Shown: piece after piece, positions 54,265-64,000 of the stretch | Layout of the letters: each line of letters begins with the position of its first letter | How positions within the stretch are numbered: position 1 is the first letter of the stretch | DNA from: Halarcobacter sp. | GTDB taxonomy: Bacteria > Campylobacterota > Campylobacteria > Campylobacterales > Arcobacteraceae | NCBI RefSeq assembly: GCF_963675975.1 | Contig: NZ_OY780939.1 | Span: forward strand, 868,001 to 932,000 | Reading direction: 5' to 3' | Length of the DNA stretch: 64,000 nt | Notes under the pieces: model-generated | The model's database searches: none | What the model saw: only the letters and a program-made list of their open reading frames with translations | Told to the model about the DNA's origin: nothing | Made by a program: the position numbers and the translations under genes

Positions 54265-56043
54265 TTATGCCACTAGTTCCTCATAGTCTTGGATTTTTTC
54301 TCCTATAAAGATTAAAAAATTTTCTTTTCTTTTATCATCTTCTATCTCTTTAATATCGTAAAAGCCATCTACATATTGAACTATATATTGCGAGTTTAAG
54401 TCTTCAAACTCTACTATTCCTTTTACTCTTAAAATATTTTTTGGAATATTTTTTAATGATTCTTCGAACTCTTTTCTATTTAATTTTTTATCTACAAGTT
54501 TTTTTATACTTGAAATATTATCCTCTAAATGGGTTCTAAATATTGTTGTTTCTTCATTAAACTCTGTTGAGATATGATTTGTACTGTTAGTTAATTGGGC
54601 TTGATTGGTTACTTCATTTGGGTTTATATTGCAATTTAGAGTTTTTATTATGGCAGCACATCTATTTTGTAGACGAATTTTATTTTCAATTTTTTCAAGT
54701 TCTTCTTTTTCTAGTAAATCAATTTTGTTTAATAGTATCACATCTGCAGCTCTAATTTGATCTTTAAATACTAAGTAAGTTGAGATTAGTTTTTCATAAC
54801 TTTTTGCATCAACTATTGTGATGATAGAATCAAATTCTATTAAATCACCTAATTCATCTATTTCACTTAAAAGGTTAAAAGGGTTTGCAACTCCTGTTGT
54901 TTCTAAAATTATAGTGTCAGGTACTTTTTTATCTAGCAGGATAGTAATAGCACTTCTTAATTGACCTGCCATGGAACAACAAACACACCCTTCATCTATC
55001 TCTACCATATTATAATCATAATCTAAAAGTTTACCATCTAAGCCAGTTTTACCTATTTCATTTTGAATAATTCCAATAAATCTGGAGTTTTGATTTTCAA
55101 ACTCAATAAAGTTTTGTAAGAAATTTGTTTTTCCTGATCCTAGAAAACCTGTTACAACTATTAGTTTTGGTTTTAAAGAGTTAGTTTGTTTGTTTATAAA
55201 GTTTTTTAAATCCAAATCTAATTTACTCCAAGTCCCTGATAACAAAAGTTTATGAAGTATTGAATTGTTTTTATCTATTTTTAGATTTTTATTATCATTA
55301 TAATCAATTGAGAATTCTAGTTTAGTGACATTTGTATCTTCTTTTTTACTTTGAATACCTTCTTTGTCATAAATGACAGCATTAACTTTAGTTTTTTTTA
55401 TTTCAAAACTACTTGGGGCTTTTTTTATAATTCGTGTGAGCAAAGTGTTGAAAAAATTGAAAAAAGGTAATATGAATTTAAAAGACGGAAAGTTTTTATC
55501 TATGTTATTGGGCAATATAATATATTTGTTATTTGTTAAGTTATTAATATCTTCAATCCCATCTTTTGTATATGTTTTGATTCTATTTAGAACTTTATAT
55601 TTGATTTCTATATTGTTTTTATTTTTGGATATGTTTAATATAAGTTTTCCAATTTTAAAATTTAAATACATTTCAAGGAAAGAAGAAAACCCTTTTACTT
55701 TTTCAATAAATTGCTCACAGTTTACTATATATTCTTCTATTAAAGAAGAGTTTTGTAATTCTTTCTCATTTGGTGAAGGGAAATAATATATATCAAAAGT
55801 TGATTCATAACTATTTTCTTTTTCTATAGATTCACTTTGAATTAAGCCATATATTCCCTTTTTAGAGTCAAACTTTAGTGTCCAACACTCTTGAGAATCA
55901 TTGTATTGATGCATACCTTTATATCCTGTGATTTTTTTTAATATAGGATCATAATTTGCTTTAATCAAAAGTGTTCTCATTAGTGAGTTAAAATCTTTTT
56001 GTGTACCATTGAAAGTTAATGGATAAAAATCTTCTAATTTCAT
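54265..56043 (-). CDS. CobW/COG0523-type GTPase with long N-terminal extension
   Basis: The C-terminal 300 residues form a CobW-like metallochaperone GTPase: P-loop GFLGSGKTNFL near 297, the metal motif EGCVCCSM (CxCC), DTIILETTGVANP and LLNKIDLL. The N-terminal 280 residues are unlike standard CobW proteins and unrecognised. Family members insert zinc or cobalt into target proteins. The gene follows an MBL-fold protein (a metalloenzyme) by 29 bases, so metal delivery to that enzyme is a sensible inference. Confidence 0.83.
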   Translation of the reverse strand: MKLEDFYPLTFNGTQKDFNSLMRTLLIKANYDPILKKITGYKGMHQYNDSQECWTLKFDSKKGIYGLIQSESIEKENSYESTFDIYYFPSPNEKELQNSSLIEEYIVNCEQFIEKVKGFSSFLEMYLNFKIGKLILNISKNKNNIEIKYKVLNRIKTYTKDGIEDINNLTNNKYIILPNNIDKNFPSFKFILPFFNFFNTLLTRIIKKAPSSFEIKKTKVNAVIYDKEGIQSKKEDTNVTKLEFSIDYNDNKNLKIDKNNSILHKLLLSGTWSKLDLDLKNFINKQTNSLKPKLIVVTGFLGSGKTNFLQNFIEFENQNSRFIGIIQNEIGKTGLDGKLLDYDYNMVEIDEGCVCCSMAGQLRSAITILLDKKVPDTIILETTGVANPFNLLSEIDELGDLIEFDSIITIVDAKSYEKLISTYLVFKDQIRAADVILLNKIDLLEKEELEKIENKIRLQNRCAAIIKTLNCNINPNEVTNQAQLTNSTNHISTEFNEETTIFRTHLEDNISSIKKLVDKKLNRKEFEESLKNIPKNILRVKGIVEFEDLNSQYIVQYVDGFYDIKEIEDDKRKENFLIFIGEKIQDYEELVA

Positions 56044-56072
56044 TGTTGACTCCTTTTATTGGATGTGATTAC

Positions 56073-57233
56073 TTATCCAAAAGTAATCACATCTCCATTA
56101 CCTAAGTAGGCTTTACTTTTAGATTTATATTGTGCAGTACCTTGTACAATTGGATAACCTGCACGTATAAATTTCTCTGCTGTTAATAACCCTGTACAGT
56201 GGTTACATCCTATTTTCTCAAAATTCCATTTATTTAAAGAGATAACCAAGTCATCATATTTAGGATCCCAATCATCAAAAGGTGAAATATGTAATCCTCC
56301 ATAAATACCGTACATTTTGTCATTGTCATATTTCAATTCTTTGTATGCAGTGTTTGCAAATTTGATAATACCTTGGTGACAACACCCTGTTATACTAACA
56401 AGACCTTTATCTTTTACATTTGCAAATATTGATTGCTCACCAAATACTCTACAAATAATTGGTACATCAAAAACATAAGTTGCAAGACCTGGTTCTAACT
56501 CATGAAGACCTGGTTTTATAACTTCAAGTTCGCCTTTATGTCCTGAATCTTTTATATATTGTAAGCCCTCTTTGTAAAACCCTTCTGGTATTATTACTTT
56601 TAAGTTAGGGTTATATTTCATAGCAACAGGGAATCCCCAAAAGTGGTCAAAATGTTCATGGGAAATTATCAAAGTATCTATTTCACCACTTTCCAACATT
56701 TTATCAATACCTTCTCTTTTAAAAGATTCATCCATCCATTTATATGACCATCCAACATCCAAAAGATATTTTTTTCTTGTGCCATCTACTCTTTCTACAT
56801 CAATTAATGCAGCAAATCCACCGGCATTATCTGGACTTACAGAGTTGGTTTTTATAATATCCCAAGCTTCATCAAGTTTTTCAGGAAGTAGATGTTTGAT
56901 TTTTGCTATCCCTTTATCATAACTTCCTTTTGCTAAACCTGTTCCATCTCCAAATGGTGGCCAGTTAAAATCATATTGATTAACTAGTAATCCACCTGCA
57001 CCTTTAATATCACCCATCAAAGTTGCATTATCAAACCAACTTGTTTCACTTATGTTAGTCACTTTCACACTTTTAATACTACCAAAGTCGGTCATTTTTC
57101 TCTCCAAATCAGGAAGAAAAATCTCTCTCATAGGAGAATAAGAGAAAAGACCCATGGCTGCAAGTGCACCTAAACCTAAACCAGTTGCTGAACCTTTTAT
57201 AAAGTCCCTTCTAGATTCATTTGTAGTTTTCAT
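56073..57233 (-). CDS. Tat-exported MBL-fold metallohydrolase
   Basis: A 386-residue protein with a twin-arginine signal (SRRDFIKGSATGLGLGALAAMG) and a metallo-beta-lactamase core: HEHFDHFWG (HxHxDH), a later His in GCCHQG and a C-terminal GIYGGLHISPF. It resembles the MBL proteins once linked to dihydropterin-type substrates. It is folded with its metals before export. The gene lies 11 bases after an 11-helix membrane protein and before a CobW GTPase, a likely functional unit at the inner membrane. Confidence 0.82.
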   Translation of the reverse strand: MKTTNESRRDFIKGSATGLGLGALAAMGLFSYSPMREIFLPDLERKMTDFGSIKSVKVTNISETSWFDNATLMGDIKGAGGLLVNQYDFNWPPFGDGTGLAKGSYDKGIAKIKHLLPEKLDEAWDIIKTNSVSPDNAGGFAALIDVERVDGTRKKYLLDVGWSYKWMDESFKREGIDKMLESGEIDTLIISHEHFDHFWGFPVAMKYNPNLKVIIPEGFYKEGLQYIKDSGHKGELEVIKPGLHELEPGLATYVFDVPIICRVFGEQSIFANVKDKGLVSITGCCHQGIIKFANTAYKELKYDNDKMYGIYGGLHISPFDDWDPKYDDLVISLNKWNFEKIGCNHCTGLLTAEKFIRAGYPIVQGTAQYKSKSKAYLGNGDVITFG

Positions 57234-57244
57234 TTTATCCTCCT

Positions 57245-58630
57245 TTATTTAAATATCGTCAATAATTCACCCATTACAGGTAAAGTATAAACAATGATAA
57301 AATATGCTGAAACACCAACAACTGTTCCTACTACTAAACCTAAGTTAAATCTAGGAGTTATTTTAATTTCCTCTTTATCAACTTTTCTACACTCAGTGAC
57401 AGTTTCAGATGAAAGTCTCCATCCTGGCCAGTTATCCATAAACCAGTGGTTTATAAGCATAATGTTAATTAACCAAATCATTGGAATCATTGGGAATTGT
57501 TGTGGATGTGAGAACCCTTTTTGAGTTCCTAAAAATAAATGTGAAGTTTTATAATATACATAATATATAGCTACAGCTGCAACTATTGTAATGATATTTC
57601 TAAGTAACACATTTATTGGTTTAGAGTATTTAGTAACGCAGTCTTGCATATAAAAGTGAATATACAAAGCAGGAACTAACCAAAAAATTGCCATTTCACC
57701 AACATGTAACCATCTCCAATCTGGTGACATCAATCTTCTTGTTCCTCTAATCGCTTCTCCCCATATTAACTCTTGAACAAAATATAAGAAAAAGCTAACA
57801 GCCATTGCAATTATAATAATTCCAAAAAATGAAGTTATTCTTCTAATCCAAGCAGTTTTAATTAAAGAGAAAGGGTATCTCTCCCATATTGTTTCATACA
57901 TCCAAACAATAACGGTACAACACATAATCCAAGCAATATTAAAGTTACCATGAACTGTATCAGCAAATGCTTCCCACCAAGGTGGTGTAATTGCTGTAAA
58001 TTGTTGCCAAGGATCAAATAAAATTGCCATATGTGAGTGAAAAGCTACAAAGTATACAATCATACTAAGTAAAAATGTAAACATTAAGATTGTAAAACCT
58101 TTAACAGGTTGTTTCATGTTTTCCCAAGGAGAACCCTCTGCTGCAACAACCCAAGCAGGACTAAGCCAAGAAGCAATAGCCGCAAACATCAATATAGCTT
58201 GTGCAGAATACTCTTCGGCATAAAATGCTACAATTCCTAACTCTTCAAGTTTTTCAGGACTAAAATATGCAATAGCATAATCTCCTAATATTGTTTGGAA
58301 GAAAACTTCTAATACAATAGCAAAAATGAAAACAGTTAAGACTGTAAAAATCACCCCTTTTAATAAAGGGTTAGTGTTTTTTAACCATTGTTTGTTAAAT
58401 GGCCAAAAGTCAAAGATATAAGCAATCCAAATCATTATAACAAGAAGCCATCTACACCACATATAACCTACATAAGGTGTATACATTCTCATTAAACCTC
58501 TAGGATCCTGGAAGATCCACCAAGTCACATAAAACAAAAATAAGACAAAAACTGTGTTAAGAATAAGTGGCCAAGGGCCATTCCATCTTTTTTCAAGTTT
58601 TCTCTCTTCTAGAAAAAGTTTATCTTGCAT
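57245..58630 (-). CDS. Polytopic membrane protein, about 11 helices
   Basis: A 461-residue protein, exceptionally rich in Trp and with histidines in the helix borders (AFHSHMAILF, LHVGEMAIFW, INHWFMDNW), which would suit metal or heme binding. I cannot name the family. It is the first gene of the operon with the MBL and CobW proteins. A PAS histidine kinase and a response regulator lie just upstream on the same strand and may control it. Confidence 0.65.
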   Translation of the reverse strand: MQDKLFLEERKLEKRWNGPWPLILNTVFVLFLFYVTWWIFQDPRGLMRMYTPYVGYMWCRWLLVIMIWIAYIFDFWPFNKQWLKNTNPLLKGVIFTVLTVFIFAIVLEVFFQTILGDYAIAYFSPEKLEELGIVAFYAEEYSAQAILMFAAIASWLSPAWVVAAEGSPWENMKQPVKGFTILMFTFLLSMIVYFVAFHSHMAILFDPWQQFTAITPPWWEAFADTVHGNFNIAWIMCCTVIVWMYETIWERYPFSLIKTAWIRRITSFFGIIIIAMAVSFFLYFVQELIWGEAIRGTRRLMSPDWRWLHVGEMAIFWLVPALYIHFYMQDCVTKYSKPINVLLRNIITIVAAVAIYYVYYKTSHLFLGTQKGFSHPQQFPMIPMIWLINIMLINHWFMDNWPGWRLSSETVTECRKVDKEEIKITPRFNLGLVVGTVVGVSAYFIIVYTLPVMGELLTIFK

Positions 58631-58739
58631 GACATCCTCCTTTGTTATAAATCTATTTCTAATTTAATTATAAAAAAAGAGTGTCTATAAAATGTAGAAT
58701 TAAATATTAAAAAAGAGCTTTAAATTGTCTATTAATTGT

Positions 58740-59882
58740 CTATTTTTTTATTGGAAGTTTTATTGAAAATGTTGCACCATTATTTTTGTTATTTATTGCT
58801 GTTAAGTATCCTTTACAGTTGTCTTCTATAATAGTTTTAGACATACACAAACCAAGACCTGTACCATTTGTAGATGATTTTGTTGTAAAATAAGTATTAA
58901 AGATTTTATTCAAATTTTCTTCTTTTATTCCCCCTGCATTATCACTTATATCTAAATAGGCAAAATCGTTTTTACTATAAGTTTTTATTTGAATAGTTCT
59001 ATTTTTAATATTATTTTCAATAAAGGCATCTTCTGCATTTTTAAGGATATTTAACACAACTTGACGTAATTCATTTTCTAAAGTATATATATTATCATGT
59101 GATTTAAAATCAATTATTAAATTTATTTGATTATTTAAAAGAATAGGTTTTACTATTTTTAATGTGTTTTCTACAATATCTTCAAGACTTGTTATTACTT
59201 TTTGTTTATCAAGTTTAAAAAAGTTTCTAAAGTCATTGATTGTATTAGATAGATGTTCTGCTGAATCATCTATTAGGTGTAGTTCATTTAAGAACTCTTC
59301 TTGATTAAATTCTTCTATTAATAATTTTGCTTGAAGAAAACTTGTAGTTGCAGATATTGACATTAATGGTTGTCTCCATTGGTGGGAAATCATATTTAAC
59401 ATCTCACCCATTTGTGCTAGTCTTCCTTGGTATTGTAATTGTCTATCTTTTTCTCTTAATATTTTTATTTGAGAATCTATTTTACTATTAAGAGTATCAT
59501 TGAGTTTTGCTAATTCTTCTTGAAACATAACTCTTTTGTTAATATTAGTAATAATCCATAACACCTCTTGCTTATCTTTAATCACATCTCCTGTGATTTT
59601 TATCCATATAGAAGAACCGTCTCTATGTCGAAATTTATATTCTAGGTCTAAGGTATTATTTTCTAATACTGTATTAAATGCAATCTCACCAAATTTTTTA
59701 GAAGATTCATCTGATATATGTAATACTCTGGCGTGTTTGTTAATCAACTCTTCATAGCTATATCCAACAATATCGCAAAATGTTTTATTCACTTCTAAAA
59801 TGGTTCTATTTTTATCAACAATTAAAATACCCACACCACTATTGTTAAATATATGTTCAAACCATTTTTCTTTATTTTTCAT
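58740..59882 (-). CDS. PAS-domain sensor histidine kinase
   Basis: A 380-residue cytoplasmic kinase. It has an N-terminal PAS domain (NSGVGILIVDKNRTILEVNKTFCDIVGYS) with PAC motif, a coiled coil, the H-box ISHQWRQPLMSIS with the phospho-His, and N/G boxes (ILKNAEDAF, DNAGGIKEENL, GTGLGLCMSK). HQWRQPL is the Campylobacterota/delta type. Its ATG overlaps the response regulator stop by one base, so they are a cognate pair. No membrane segment is seen, so it senses a cytoplasmic or redox signal. Confidence 0.9.
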   Translation of the reverse strand: MKNKEKWFEHIFNNSGVGILIVDKNRTILEVNKTFCDIVGYSYEELINKHARVLHISDESSKKFGEIAFNTVLENNTLDLEYKFRHRDGSSIWIKITGDVIKDKQEVLWIITNINKRVMFQEELAKLNDTLNSKIDSQIKILREKDRQLQYQGRLAQMGEMLNMISHQWRQPLMSISATTSFLQAKLLIEEFNQEEFLNELHLIDDSAEHLSNTINDFRNFFKLDKQKVITSLEDIVENTLKIVKPILLNNQINLIIDFKSHDNIYTLENELRQVVLNILKNAEDAFIENNIKNRTIQIKTYSKNDFAYLDISDNAGGIKEENLNKIFNTYFTTKSSTNGTGLGLCMSKTIIEDNCKGYLTAINNKNNGATFSIKLPIKK

Positions 59883-60589
59883 TATTCTTCCAAGTTTAAT
59901 TCATAACCCTCACCATATTTAGATTTTATTAGGTGAGTGCCAAGTTTTTTATGAAGTCTAGAAATTAAGCCTCTAACACGTTTGTTATCATTGTAATTAT
60001 CATCAAATAGTTCTATCTCAATATCTTCACTTGAGCAAAGAATATTTCTTGAAGAACTTAAAAGTTTAAAAAGTTTTGTTTCATTTTTTGTAAGTTTTAT
60101 GTGTTTTGAATCTTTATATAAAGTATAAGTATTATTATCCCATATAAAGTTATCAATTAGTTTTGTGTTGCTACATTGTACTGAAACAGTTGCTAATTTT
60201 TTTATTATCTTTTCGATAACACTTTGTATTTGGTCTAGTTTAAAAGGTTTTAAAATATATCCATCAATTCCAAATTCTATAGTTTTTAAAAGGTATTCGG
60301 TATTATCGTAAGCAGAGAAAATGACAATGGGAATATTTATATCTTTTTTTCTAATAAGCTCAATCATTGATATTCCATCCATTTTGGGCATATTTACATC
60401 TGTAAATATAATATCAATTTTTTCATTGTTAAAAATATCAATAGCCTCTTTTCCATTTGAAGCAAGAAAAATCTTGTGAAAATAAATATTTAAAACTTTT
60501 GAAGTTTGCAGTCTTACTTTTTCATTATCTTCTACATAAAGGATTGATAAGTCTTTACATTTATTTTGTATCTCTTTTATATTTTCCAT
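59882..60589 (-). CDS. OmpR-family response regulator
   Basis: A 235-residue regulator. The receiver domain has the acidic pocket (LYVEDNE), phospho-Asp in IIFTDVNMPKMDG and Lys in ILKPFKL. The C-terminal winged helix (KHIKLTKNETKLFKLL, KRVRGLISRLHKKLG, IKSKYGEGYELNL) binds DNA. It lies between two histidine kinase genes in the same direction; the overlap with the downstream PAS kinase makes that one its primary partner. Confidence 0.9.
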   Translation of the reverse strand: MENIKEIQNKCKDLSILYVEDNEKVRLQTSKVLNIYFHKIFLASNGKEAIDIFNNEKIDIIFTDVNMPKMDGISMIELIRKKDINIPIVIFSAYDNTEYLLKTIEFGIDGYILKPFKLDQIQSVIEKIIKKLATVSVQCSNTKLIDNFIWDNNTYTLYKDSKHIKLTKNETKLFKLLSSSRNILCSSEDIEIELFDDNYNDNKRVRGLISRLHKKLGTHLIKSKYGEGYELNLEE

Positions 60590-60627
60590 AATACATAATT
60601 ATACTATTTATTTGATATATTATTCCT

Positions 60628-62592
60628 CTATACATCTTTTATAGGTAAAAGAATAGTAAACTTAGCTCCTTTGAAACTTTCATTTCCAAAAGGTGTACTT
60701 GTATTATCTACGTGGATATGTCCATCTAGGTGGTTTGTTATGATTTGGTAGGTCATGTATAGGCCTATACCTGTTCCTTGTGCTTGGTGTTTTGTTGTGA
60801 AGTAGGCATCGAAGATTTTATCTTTTATCTCTTCTTTTATCCCATTTGCGTTATCTTTTATCTCTATTAGTAGGTATTCTTTTGTTTCATCTATTTTAAA
60901 GTGGTTTAATCTTTTTGGGTTTTTTGTTTTGTTAAAGTGTTTGATTGTAAAGAAGATTGTTCTTTTTCTATCATTAAGTGGGCTTAATGCATCTATTGCG
61001 TTATTTAAGATATTTATCAAGGCTTGATTAAGTTCATTTTCATAGGTGTAGATTACAAAGTCTTCTACTTTTGGTACTATATGGATAGGGTGGTTTTTTA
61101 TTCTTACATTTATAAGATCAGTTGTTCTTTCAAATATTGATTTTGTTGAAACTAGAGATTGTTTTTTATTTGGATTGAAAAACTCTCTAAAGTCATCAAT
61201 CGTTTTAGATAAATATTGGGTTGCTTTTAAAATAGAATTCAAAGAGTTTGTTTGTGATTCTTTTGTTAGTATATTTAGTTCATCCTCAAGCTTTATTCCA
61301 CTTGCCGCTGTACTTATAAGATTTAGTGGTTGTCTCCATTGGTGGGCGATATTACCAATCATTTCACCCATTGATGCCATTTTTGACTGTTGATATAACA
61401 TCTCATCTTTTTTTCTATTTGCTTGAATCTCTTTTTGGATTCTTTTTCTATAATTACTAAAAAATATTCTTAGTCTATTTGATACATATGTTGCAAGTAG
61501 TATTAGAACTATTGATAAAATTATACTTATTAAAAGAATTTTTTCAAAAGATTTATTATTTATCTTTTTTAATTCTATCTCTTTTTTTTCTAAATAATTC
61601 ATCATATCTTTTGTGTAAAACCCTGAAGCTATAGCCCATTCCCAATTTTGAAGACCTCTTACATAGGTGATTTTTTCAGAAGGTTTACCTGTTGAGGGCA
61701 TTATTGTTCCTTCGTATGAGATAAAACCTTTTCCCTCTTTTGCTTTAGCTATTATTGATTGGGTAATTTTAATTCCATTTGAATCTGTAAGACCAATCCT
61801 ATTTTTTCCTACATATTCTTTTTTTATGTGGGCTAATTGATATCCATCATAATCAAAAACTAGAACATAACCATTTTCTCCATAGGTGATATTTTGAATA
61901 TATTGTAAGATCTCTTTTTTCACATTATTTGTAATATTATTTAGATATTCTCCTGTTCCTATTACTATATTTAAAGGTCTAAAAACTTTATTAAATGTAA
62001 TCTTTTCATATTTTATTTTAGTTTCATTTGGCTTATACCAAAAGAGGTTGGTAAAGGTTTCATTCTCAGTTTTTAATTTTTCAAGTGAATTTATAATAGT
62101 GTTTATTGTTTCACTTTTTCTTCTCTCATATATATTTGTATTTTCAAAGTCAGGATTAATTGGATGTAGAATAATACTTCCATATAAGTCATTTATATAA
62201 AAATAGCTTCTACCCTCATTAAATCTGATTGGACGTAAGGCTTCTTTTATTTGTGTTAAGAGAGCTTGTCTATTTAGATTGGGATTTTTCTTATAAATAT
62301 TTTCAATTACAGCGTATGCCTCATTTACCCTATTTTTTAGGTCTTCTTTTACTTGTGTCTCTAAGGCATCTTTTTTTTCTTTTATGAGTGAAAAAACTTT
62401 TTCAACATGTAGTTTTGCAATCTCTTTATTTGTATCTATATAGTTTTTTTCATATATTTCCATATCTTTTTCAAAGTTTTTTAAATTTTGATAATAGATT
62501 AATGCGTTAACTAACAATGCAATTAAGATAATAATAACTACAGGAGAATATTTAATAAAATCTAAAAGATTTTTTTCACTTTTTATTAGCAT
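60628..62592 (-). CDS. Cache-domain membrane sensor histidine kinase
   Basis: A 654-residue kinase: an N-terminal membrane helix (VVIIILIALLVNALIYY), a large periplasmic region with Cache-type motifs (RSYFYINDLYGSIILHP, NIVIGTGEYLNNI, GYVLVFDYDGYQLAHI, NWEWAIASGFYTKDMM), a second helix near 350-370, then H-box IAHQWRQPLNLIS and catalytic boxes (INILNNAIDAL, DNANGIKEEI, GTGIGLYMTY). Cache domains bind small organic ligands. It follows the lipoprotein gene without a gap. Confidence 0.9.
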   Translation of the reverse strand: MLIKSEKNLLDFIKYSPVVIIILIALLVNALIYYQNLKNFEKDMEIYEKNYIDTNKEIAKLHVEKVFSLIKEKKDALETQVKEDLKNRVNEAYAVIENIYKKNPNLNRQALLTQIKEALRPIRFNEGRSYFYINDLYGSIILHPINPDFENTNIYERRKSETINTIINSLEKLKTENETFTNLFWYKPNETKIKYEKITFNKVFRPLNIVIGTGEYLNNITNNVKKEILQYIQNITYGENGYVLVFDYDGYQLAHIKKEYVGKNRIGLTDSNGIKITQSIIAKAKEGKGFISYEGTIMPSTGKPSEKITYVRGLQNWEWAIASGFYTKDMMNYLEKKEIELKKINNKSFEKILLISIILSIVLILLATYVSNRLRIFFSNYRKRIQKEIQANRKKDEMLYQQSKMASMGEMIGNIAHQWRQPLNLISTAASGIKLEDELNILTKESQTNSLNSILKATQYLSKTIDDFREFFNPNKKQSLVSTKSIFERTTDLINVRIKNHPIHIVPKVEDFVIYTYENELNQALINILNNAIDALSPLNDRKRTIFFTIKHFNKTKNPKRLNHFKIDETKEYLLIEIKDNANGIKEEIKDKIFDAYFTTKHQAQGTGIGLYMTYQIITNHLDGHIHVDNTSTPFGNESFKGAKFTILLPIKDV

Positions 62593-63168
62593 CTATTCTT
62601 CCAATTGCCTCATGATTTGGGCTTTTGCTCTATTTGATAAAATATTTTCATATAAATGATAATCAACATTAAAAAGTTTTTTACTACTTAGTTGAATATC
62701 TTCGGCAAGTGTTGAGGTATCTAGTTTTATTAGTGTAAAAAGTTGTTTTTTATTGTTTTCCCAAAAACCTATAATCTTAGCTTTGTCTAAAGATTTTAGT
62801 GCTATTTGTTCAGCTTCTTTTCTCAAATCTTTTTCAAAAACTTTACTTGGAACTTTTTCTAAATAGTTTTTTAGTATTTTCATAGTTTTTATATAAACTT
62901 TTCTACTAAGATTGTGTCCGGCACTTATCAAAGCTTTTTGTTTTGATAGTTTTGGTTGCTCTTGGTTTACATTTTTTGTAGCACCAAGAGCAACAATATT
63001 GTTTTTTTCTTTTTGTTCTTTTAGCCAAATGGGAGCTTCATCTGGAATCTCTATTTTAACCCTGTTTTCATCATCCTTTGAGTCAGAAAAAGGGTTTAAT
63101 GAAGAGAATGAAAAACACCCACCAAATAAAGATATTATTAAAACCGAAAGAATAAAACTTTTTTTCAT
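62593..63168 (-). CDS. LPP20-like lipoprotein
   Basis: About 191 residues with an SPase II signal: MKKSFILSVLIISLFGGC, where LFGGC is the lipobox and the Cys becomes lipidated. The mature part has ALISAGHNLSRKVYIKTMK, as in LPP20-family proteins of Helicobacter and relatives. ATG 63168 is chosen over TTG 63177 because it starts the signal peptide properly and lies just after the purT stop. Surface or periplasmic location; function unknown. Confidence 0.8.
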   Translation of the reverse strand: MKKSFILSVLIISLFGGCFSFSSLNPFSDSKDDENRVKIEIPDEAPIWLKEQKEKNNIVALGATKNVNQEQPKLSKQKALISAGHNLSRKVYIKTMKILKNYLEKVPSKVFEKDLRKEAEQIALKSLDKAKIIGFWENNKKQLFTLIKLDTSTLAEDIQLSSKKLFNVDYHLYENILSNRAKAQIMRQLEE

Positions 63169-63170
63169 AA

Positions 63171-64000
63171 TTAACAATCAGTAAATTTTGAGATAATCTC
63201 TCTTGACTTATCTAATGCAGTCTTACTTGAATCTTTATCAAATACAAGAGCTACAGCCATTCTTCTTCCTTCATGTGATTGAGGTTTACTAAATACTCTT
63301 ACATAACTATTTTCTGTAAAAGCAGAATCTTCTATATCAATAACTGGAGTAAAAGTATCATTTTCAGCTTTATATGCTGCACTTGCTCCACAACCATAAT
63401 CAATATAATCTAATGGCAGACCTAATACAGCTCTAACATGAAGTGCAAATTCACTTTGACTTTGAGTAATCATAGTAACCATTCCTGTATCATGTGGTCT
63501 TGGACTTACTTCACTAAAATAAACTTCATCGCCTTTAATAAATAGTTCAACTCCAAAAATACCTCTACCACCTAAACCATCGGTAATTGTCTTAGCTATC
63601 TCTTGTGCTTTTGTTTTAGCTGTTTCACTCATTTCCATTGGTTGCCATGAGAATACATAGTCACCATTTTTTTGGATATGTCCAATAGGTTCACAGAAAA
63701 CTGTTTGGTTCTCATTTCTTGCAGTTAACATAGTGATCTCATAATCAAAAGTGATAAACTCTTCAACTATTAACTCACTTGCATCTCCTCTAGCTTCTTT
63801 TGCTAACTCCCAAGAGTCCATTAGATCCCCAGCATTTCTTGCAATACTTTGACCATGACCTGATGAACTCATTACAGGTTTAATCACACAAGGAAATCCA
63901 ATCTCTTTTGCAGCATCTTCTAAAGCTTCAAATGTAGTTACAAACTTATAGTTACTTGTTGGTAGGTTTAATCTTTCAGCAGCAAACTCTCTGATGTTTT
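63171..64000 (-). CDS. purT: Formate-dependent phosphoribosylglycinamide formyltransferase, N-terminus beyond window
   Basis: The visible 276 residues are the C-terminal two-thirds of PurT, an ATP-grasp enzyme that makes formyl-GAR from GAR, formate and ATP in purine synthesis. Recognisable parts: [75 protein letters not shown] and GLPL. The reading frame stays open to 64000, so the start lies outside. It ends just before the lipoprotein start. Confidence 0.93.
   Translation of the reverse strand, partial: NIREFAAERLNLPTSNYKFVTTFEALEDAAKEIGFPCVIKPVMSSSGHGQSIARNAGDLMDSWELAKEARGDASELIVEEFITFDYEITMLTARNENQTVFCEPIGHIQKNGDYVFSWQPMEMSETAKTKAQEIAKTITDGLGGRGIFGVELFIKGDEVYFSEVSPRPHDTGMVTMITQSQSEFALHVRAVLGLPLDYIDYGCGASAAYKAENDTFTPVIDIEDSAFTENSYVRVFSKPQSHEGRRMAVALVFDKDSSKTALDKSREIISKFTDC

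Noticed and set aside
1-64000. Genome-wide alternative code with UGA as sense
   Set aside because: Normal genes terminate in TGA (prenyltransferase at 4498-4500, STAND gene at 14313-14315, RloB-like gene at 43653-43655), so recoding is local.

Overview
The window is very AT-rich and reads as an Arcobacter-type member of the Campylobacterota. Supporting signs are the core genes rlmB, rsmI, rpmE, miaA, an mqnP-like UbiA prenyltransferase, an LPP20-type lipoprotein and purT, the crowded gene layout and many TTG/GTG starts. UGA is an ordinary stop in normal genes here, for example the prenyltransferase ending at 4500.

Layout. 1-5850 is core chromosome ending in tRNA-Arg(UCG). About 5854-53485 is a 47.6-kb integrated island: 48 bp of the tRNA 3' end are repeated exactly at 53438-53485, and a tyrosine integrase (52150-53271) lies just inside the right end. 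53486-64000 is core again: a broken nhaA, a CobW/MBL/membrane-protein operon, two histidine kinases, a response regulator, a lipoprotein and purT.

The island holds a CI-like repressor with divergent promoters (6.0-6.7 kb) and a STAND-ATPase/phosphatase/membrane-protein operon (9.0-16.9 kb) between two 59-bp tRNA-Ser 3' fragments. Cys and Leu tRNAs and a Septu pair follow (17.2-20.3 kb). Next come a recoding module (21.2-28.1 kb), an IS256 fragment, two further tyrosine recombinases, a Fic protein and a run of small membrane proteins. A short type II CBASS (35.2-38.2 kb) is followed by a type III R-M locus fused to an AbiL/RloAB pair and a DUF4391/helicase pair (38.6-49.7 kb). There are also three candidate structured RNAs.

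The outstanding feature is the recoding module. A 1,090-codon gene (23499-26771, minus) for an inverse-autotransporter-like surface protein stays in one frame with no frameshift and no in-frame TAA. It contains 21 in-frame TGA and 2 in-frame TAG codons. The TGA codons fall where related Ig-like and fibronectin-like repeats have glycine, while tryptophan is written TGG. The gene is flanked by two unusual long-variable-arm tRNAs: one with anticodon UCA and a glycine-like acceptor end (27197-27287, plus), the other with anticodon CUA (23350-23442, minus). Each tRNA is followed within 14-17 bases by a gene starting with GTG or TTG: a dsRBD-like protein, and a UbiU/UbiV-like U32 pair. I infer a self-contained system in which an otherwise standard-code bacterium expresses one surface protein only when its own opal and amber decoding tRNAs are active. 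Decayed IS3-like ends in opposite orientation flank the module. The assignment UGA = Gly and the roles of the accessory proteins are inference from sequence alone.
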